Shown: piece by piece, positions 60,374-64,000 of the stretch
Position numbering within the stretch: position 1 is the first letter of the stretch
Layout: every line of letters starts with the position of its first letter
Notes under the pieces: model-generated
Told to the model about the DNA's origin: nothing
The model's database searches: none
What the model saw: the letters and a program-made list of their open reading frames with translations, nothing else
Source: Episyrphus balteatus
Lineage: Eukaryota; Arthropoda; Insecta; Diptera; Syrphidae
Assembly: GCF_945859705.1 (NCBI RefSeq)
Contig: NC_079136.1
Span: forward strand, 130,111,027-130,175,026
DNA: 64,000 nucleotides
Direction of reading: 5' to 3'
Program-made: the position numbers and the translations under genes

Positions 60374-61120
60374 ATGGGCGGTTACCACGACCCTTGTCTA
60401 AAATTTTCAAATTTAAAATTTTTTCTTTTGTATAAACCACCAGCTCTACCATTCTACCAAATTTCAAGATTCTACGATAATCAGAAGTGCTCTATAATAT
60501 TTTATGAAAATTCAGCAGAAATGGGCGGTTGCCACGCCCCCTGGCTGAAATTCTCAAATTTTAAATTTTTTAATTTGTATAAACAACCAGCTCTAACATT
60601 CTACCAAATTTCAAGATTCTACGATAGTCAGAAGTACTCTATAATATTTGATGAAAATTCAGCGGAAATGGGCGATTGCCACGCCCCCTGGCTGAAATTC
60701 TCAAATTTTAAATTTTTTTCTTTGTATAAACTATCAGCTCTACCATTCTACCAAATTTCAAGATTCTACGATAGTTAGAAGTGCTCTGTAATATTTTATG
60801 AAAATTCAGCGGAAATGGGCGGTTGCCACGCCCCCTGGCTGAAATTCTCAAATTTTAAATTTTTTCCTTTGTATAAACTATCAGCTCTACCATTCTACCA
60901 AATTTCAAGGTTCTACGATAATTAGAAGTGCTCTATAATATTTTATGATAATTCAGCGGAAATGGGCGGATGCCACGCCCCCTGAATTGAAAATCTCAAG
61001 TTTTCGATTTTTTCCTTTGTATACACCACAAGTCCTATCACCGTGTAAAATTTCAAGTTTCTACGATATCGGGAAGTTCTCCATAATTTTGATGATCTGT
61101 CAGTGAGTCAGTGAGTCAGT
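60374..61120. repeat. Tandem array of five 147-bp units
   Basis: ATGGGCGG-type unit starts lie at 60374, 60521, 60668, 60815 and 60962, exactly 147 bases apart. Each unit holds GCCACGCCCCCTGG, CTGAAATTCTCAAATTTTAA, TACCATTCTACCAAATTTCA and TTCTACGATA. The last unit is the most diverged and runs into CAGTGAGTCAGTGAGTCAG (61092-61110). Because 147 is a multiple of three, one frame stays open across three units (60335-60778). I regard that frame as a by-product of the repeat. Confidence 0.92.
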
Positions 61121-62799
61121 TACGGTTTTTGCGATTTTTAAAGCCCTATATCTCAGAAACTACTCATCGTAGGAGGCGAGGTGTTTGGTTTTGACCAGCT
61201 CAACAAATGTAGCGAGTTTGAAATTTCTAGCATCTTTGGTGTGGAAGTTAGAGGGGGGTCGAAAATGGCCTGAGTTGTTTCCTGTAAATAAGGGTGTAGT
61301 GCCGAAGTTGCTAGAGAACTTGGCTGGGCACTACCGTGCCCCTTGATGACGCATTAAAGTGAAAATGGCCAAAAATGCAGATTCGCGGTTTTGGCATTGT
61401 GCCGACGATATTCACGAGATTAGATCCTAGCTTTTAGAATCGTAATATTACCGATGACGTGAATACTTAAAACTACTTCTGTGATGAGTTAATTACCTAC
61501 CTACCTATTGTTGATAAATATTTATTTTTTCTGATCCTCGTTACCATCAGTTTTCTAGTTTCATTGCCTACATTCCAAAGTTGAAGACGATTTGCGTAAA
61601 AAAATTGTTCCAAACTATTGAAATTAATAGTTCGTCAGTTTTTTTTTAAGTTTACTGTTCCCTAGAACATTTTTATCCCAGCTGTCCATTCACAAACTAT
61701 TACCTTAAGCTCTACCATTGGTCAAGGTCATCTAGAAAAATACTACCTATATTGTTATGCAGCTATGAAACAAATTGTTAAAATTAGGCTTTACAAATAG
61801 ATGCATTACATTTATTATGTGCCTTCCTCAAAGTATTCAGCGTTAGTCGATTTGAAATTAGCCCTTATCATTGGGATTTTCAACATTGTAAAAGTATATG
61901 GGTCAAATTAATTGAACACCGACCTCTCAGCAGGAGATGAATACATTTTTAGGCTGGGTGTTGAATTTGAATAAACAAAAATAATTTACAAAACTACAAG
62001 GGACACAAGTGACAGTCACAATTTAGTTAATTTTGACCTAGTTCAGCCAGATGAAAAGTGAAAACGTATTAAGTGTTCCATATAATGTAATTGCCGACAA
62101 TATTTGAAGAGCTTGGGATGTTTCTCACAGATGAAATAAAAATAAAATTCTTATAAGTATTGTATACTAATATAAATTCCTATCAAACACATTTCGGAAC
62201 AGGGTTGCGGACTGGCAAACCATTTTTAAGGTTTCGTTTAGATTGTAAAAGCAATTGCAACTTTTCTGCAAATCGTGTCAAAAAACTTATTACATACCTA
62301 CACAAGCTCACTAAGGATATTCTTTCAATTTCAAGAATTTTAAGGGTTTTAAAATCTATATGAAGAAAAGAGTAGGTACTTTTTACGATGTTTTTAAGTT
62401 GGAAGTATAAAATGAACTGATTTATTTATTTAAATTTTAAAATATAAACATTTGCCATATCAATTATGTATATAAAGTTAACCAAGTTAATATTAATAAT
62501 AAACTAGTAGTAACAAGTAATAAAGTATATCACACTTTTTACCAGGACAATGTTAAAAACATACTTCCTAGGTATCAGTGATAATCCTTAATAGAAATTA
62601 AAAATACAATATTCCTTTACTCTTTAACCAACAAGCTGTCAAACTTTGACCAGGAAGACTTCTGAATTTATAAAGTAGATCTTAATCCCTCTTATTTAAA
62701 ACCAATATCATATTTTAGCTAGCCCGTGAGTGCGAAATTTCGTTTTCTTTTTCTGAGACCTATGTTTTAAATTTTAACTGCACCATAGGGAAGTTATTG
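61121..62799. other. Intergenic, continuation of repeat-like sequence then nothing recognised
   Basis: 61121-61400 is less AT-rich and resembles the non-tandem flank of the 147-bp repeat family (AAAGCCCTATATCTCAGAAA, GGGCACTACCGTGCCCC palindrome). The remainder is AT-rich with no supported gene. Confidence 0.4.
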
Positions 62800-62824
62800 C
62801 GGATCGTGTAAAAAAATCGAAGTT

Positions 62825-63258
62825 TTAATCGTCGGCGTAAAGCAAAATTTGTTCTAAATCCACTTTTTACAGAAAATGAGTTAATGATGCAGTTTTACTG
62901 TTTTTCATTTCATTTCATTTAATGGGACATAGAACAATAAAAACAGGGAAGTAGCCTTTTCAAAATGAGCCCAAGTATTCTTGATTGTTCTAAGTCCCAT
63001 CATATTTTCTTCTAAGTCCACTTTTTATTTAAGGAAAAAACGTACTTGTATAGGAATTGTTCTATGTCCAATTTTGGGTTTTTAGTTTTAATAAATATTT
63101 AAAAATAGTATGCACCTACAAACTTTATAAAAAACATAACTTGAATGGCAAACGAGCAGAAAATTGTCGTTTTAAACCAATTTGAAATTTAAAAATCGTC
63201 CCCTGTAAAATTAGCTTTTTGCGACTTAGAACAATTTTGCTTTACCGCGACGATATTT
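62825..63258. repeat. Inverted repeat with dispersed TTGTTCTAAGTCC motifs
   Basis: GTAAAGCAAAATTTGTTCTAA near 62837 is mirrored by TTAGAACAATTTTGCTTTAC near 63225. Between them, variants of TTGTTCTAWGTCC occur at about 62980 and 63056, with reverse forms at about 62925. It is probably a decayed foldback or nested repeat. Confidence 0.5.
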
Positions 63259-64000
63259 TCTGAGACGTTTCTCTGCAGTTGGCAAACTCTTATTAAATTC
63301 AAAGACATATACCTAACTAGAATCTTACAATTTTCAGGAAATAAGAGTAAGAAATGGTCAAACAATTTAATTTTATTCATTTTAGGTATTGGGTCACTGT
63401 GTCGTATGAGTAATATTTTGTTCTGATAAATTAGGTGTAAATTTGTATTGGTTAGTTAGGTTAGTAAGTTAGTTATTATTTTATAAATTTTGTTGCTTAA
63501 ACGTTAAAGTAGATTTTTTGTTGTGCGGTTTTCGAGATATTGAAATTTTTATGTTCATGAAGCTTTTTTTGTGTCATGTTTTTTAAGGCATTCGATGTAT
63601 TTATCTCAAATCAAGTCTTTAAATTACTTGAGAAAGTCAAATCTTCAGGTTAATATTGGAAAGCAAATTTGAACTTTTTTTTTTGCATTTGCTTATAGGT
63701 ATTAGATCCACTGGATGAATTGTTGTTAACTTAAAAATATGAATGCGTGTTATTTTTAAAGAAGTGGTCTCAATTTTGAAGGATAAAGCTGAATATTGGG
63801 TCGTTATGATGTTGTAGGTTTAAAACAGATATTACAACTTACTCCTAATTCAGAAGACTTAAAAATATACCTTCCACAAAGAGATCGTTTAAAAATAGTG
63901 AAGTGAGTTAGTTTATAATTTAAAAAAAGCCATGCAATAATCTCCTCTTCCTTTTATCGAGACATTATACAAATTTAAATTATTATAAAATCAATTAAAA
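63259..64000. other. Window end, nothing recognised
   Basis: AT-rich sequence without a supported gene or repeat. Confidence 0.45.

Noticed and set aside
60335..60778. A 147-residue repeat protein
   Set aside because: The open frame follows from a unit length divisible by three. There is no start context, the units do not vary as protein repeats usually do, and the last two units break the frame.

Overview
The window looks like a piece of a dipteran (fly) nuclear chromosome: AT-rich, with intron-containing genes, long introns and many transposon remnants. Four genes can be built exon by exon from splice sites with matching phases. In order they are a germinal-centre kinase of the STK24/25/26 class (GckIII, + strand, 3.3-11.4 kb), a raw-like gene (- strand, 14.6-25.1 kb), the nuclear receptor Hnf4 (+ strand, 38.1-54.2 kb) and the cyclin-dependent kinase subunit Cks30A (+ strand, 57.0-57.3 kb). 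From memory, raw, Hnf4 and Cks30A lie close together in Drosophila melanogaster (29E-30A on 2L). That supports both the raw identification and a fly origin. The larger introns and heavier repeat load suggest a fly other than a compact-genome Drosophila.

Layout: 1-3.3 kb is AT-rich sequence ending in the GckIII 5' leader. GckIII has two alternative first coding exons, a 9-codon one and a 185-codon one, and both splice in phase 0 to the kinase core. Between GckIII and raw lies a tandem array with a unit of about 300-330 bp. The nine coding exons of raw encode 873 residues that look internally duplicated: two copies of a helical, EF-hand-like segment followed by a nucleoside-deoxyribosyltransferase-like domain. 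A 7.4 kb intron separates its first coding exon from the rest. The 25-38 kb stretch holds no recognisable gene. It carries a LINE tail, a 1.08 kb foldback element, a cluster of small palindromic elements, a block with repeated TTCCCGGAA motifs, and a non-autonomous Transib-like element with RSS-like ends and a perfect 5-bp target duplication.

Hnf4 has two alternative first coding exons 5.4 kb apart, both ending in phase 1, joined to a shared body of five exons that encode the zinc-finger and ligand-binding domains. Its introns hold a 355-bp-unit tandem array, a dispersed repeat of unknown class and a decayed Penelope-like retroelement (reverse transcriptase plus GIY-YIG) with an inverted copy of its own 3' end. 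Cks30A is a compact two-exon gene. After it come palindromic elements and a five-unit 147-bp tandem array.

The genes are not obviously one pathway. GckIII kinases act in cell polarity, tracheal tube and Hippo/NDR-type signalling, raw restrains JNK/AP-1 signalling in Drosophila, Hnf4 controls lipid and glucose metabolism, and Cks proteins support CDK1. The main points for a second look are the duplicated raw architecture with a probable dead second domain, the long N-terminal isoform of GckIII, the alternative N-termini of Hnf4, and several well-delimited mobile elements.
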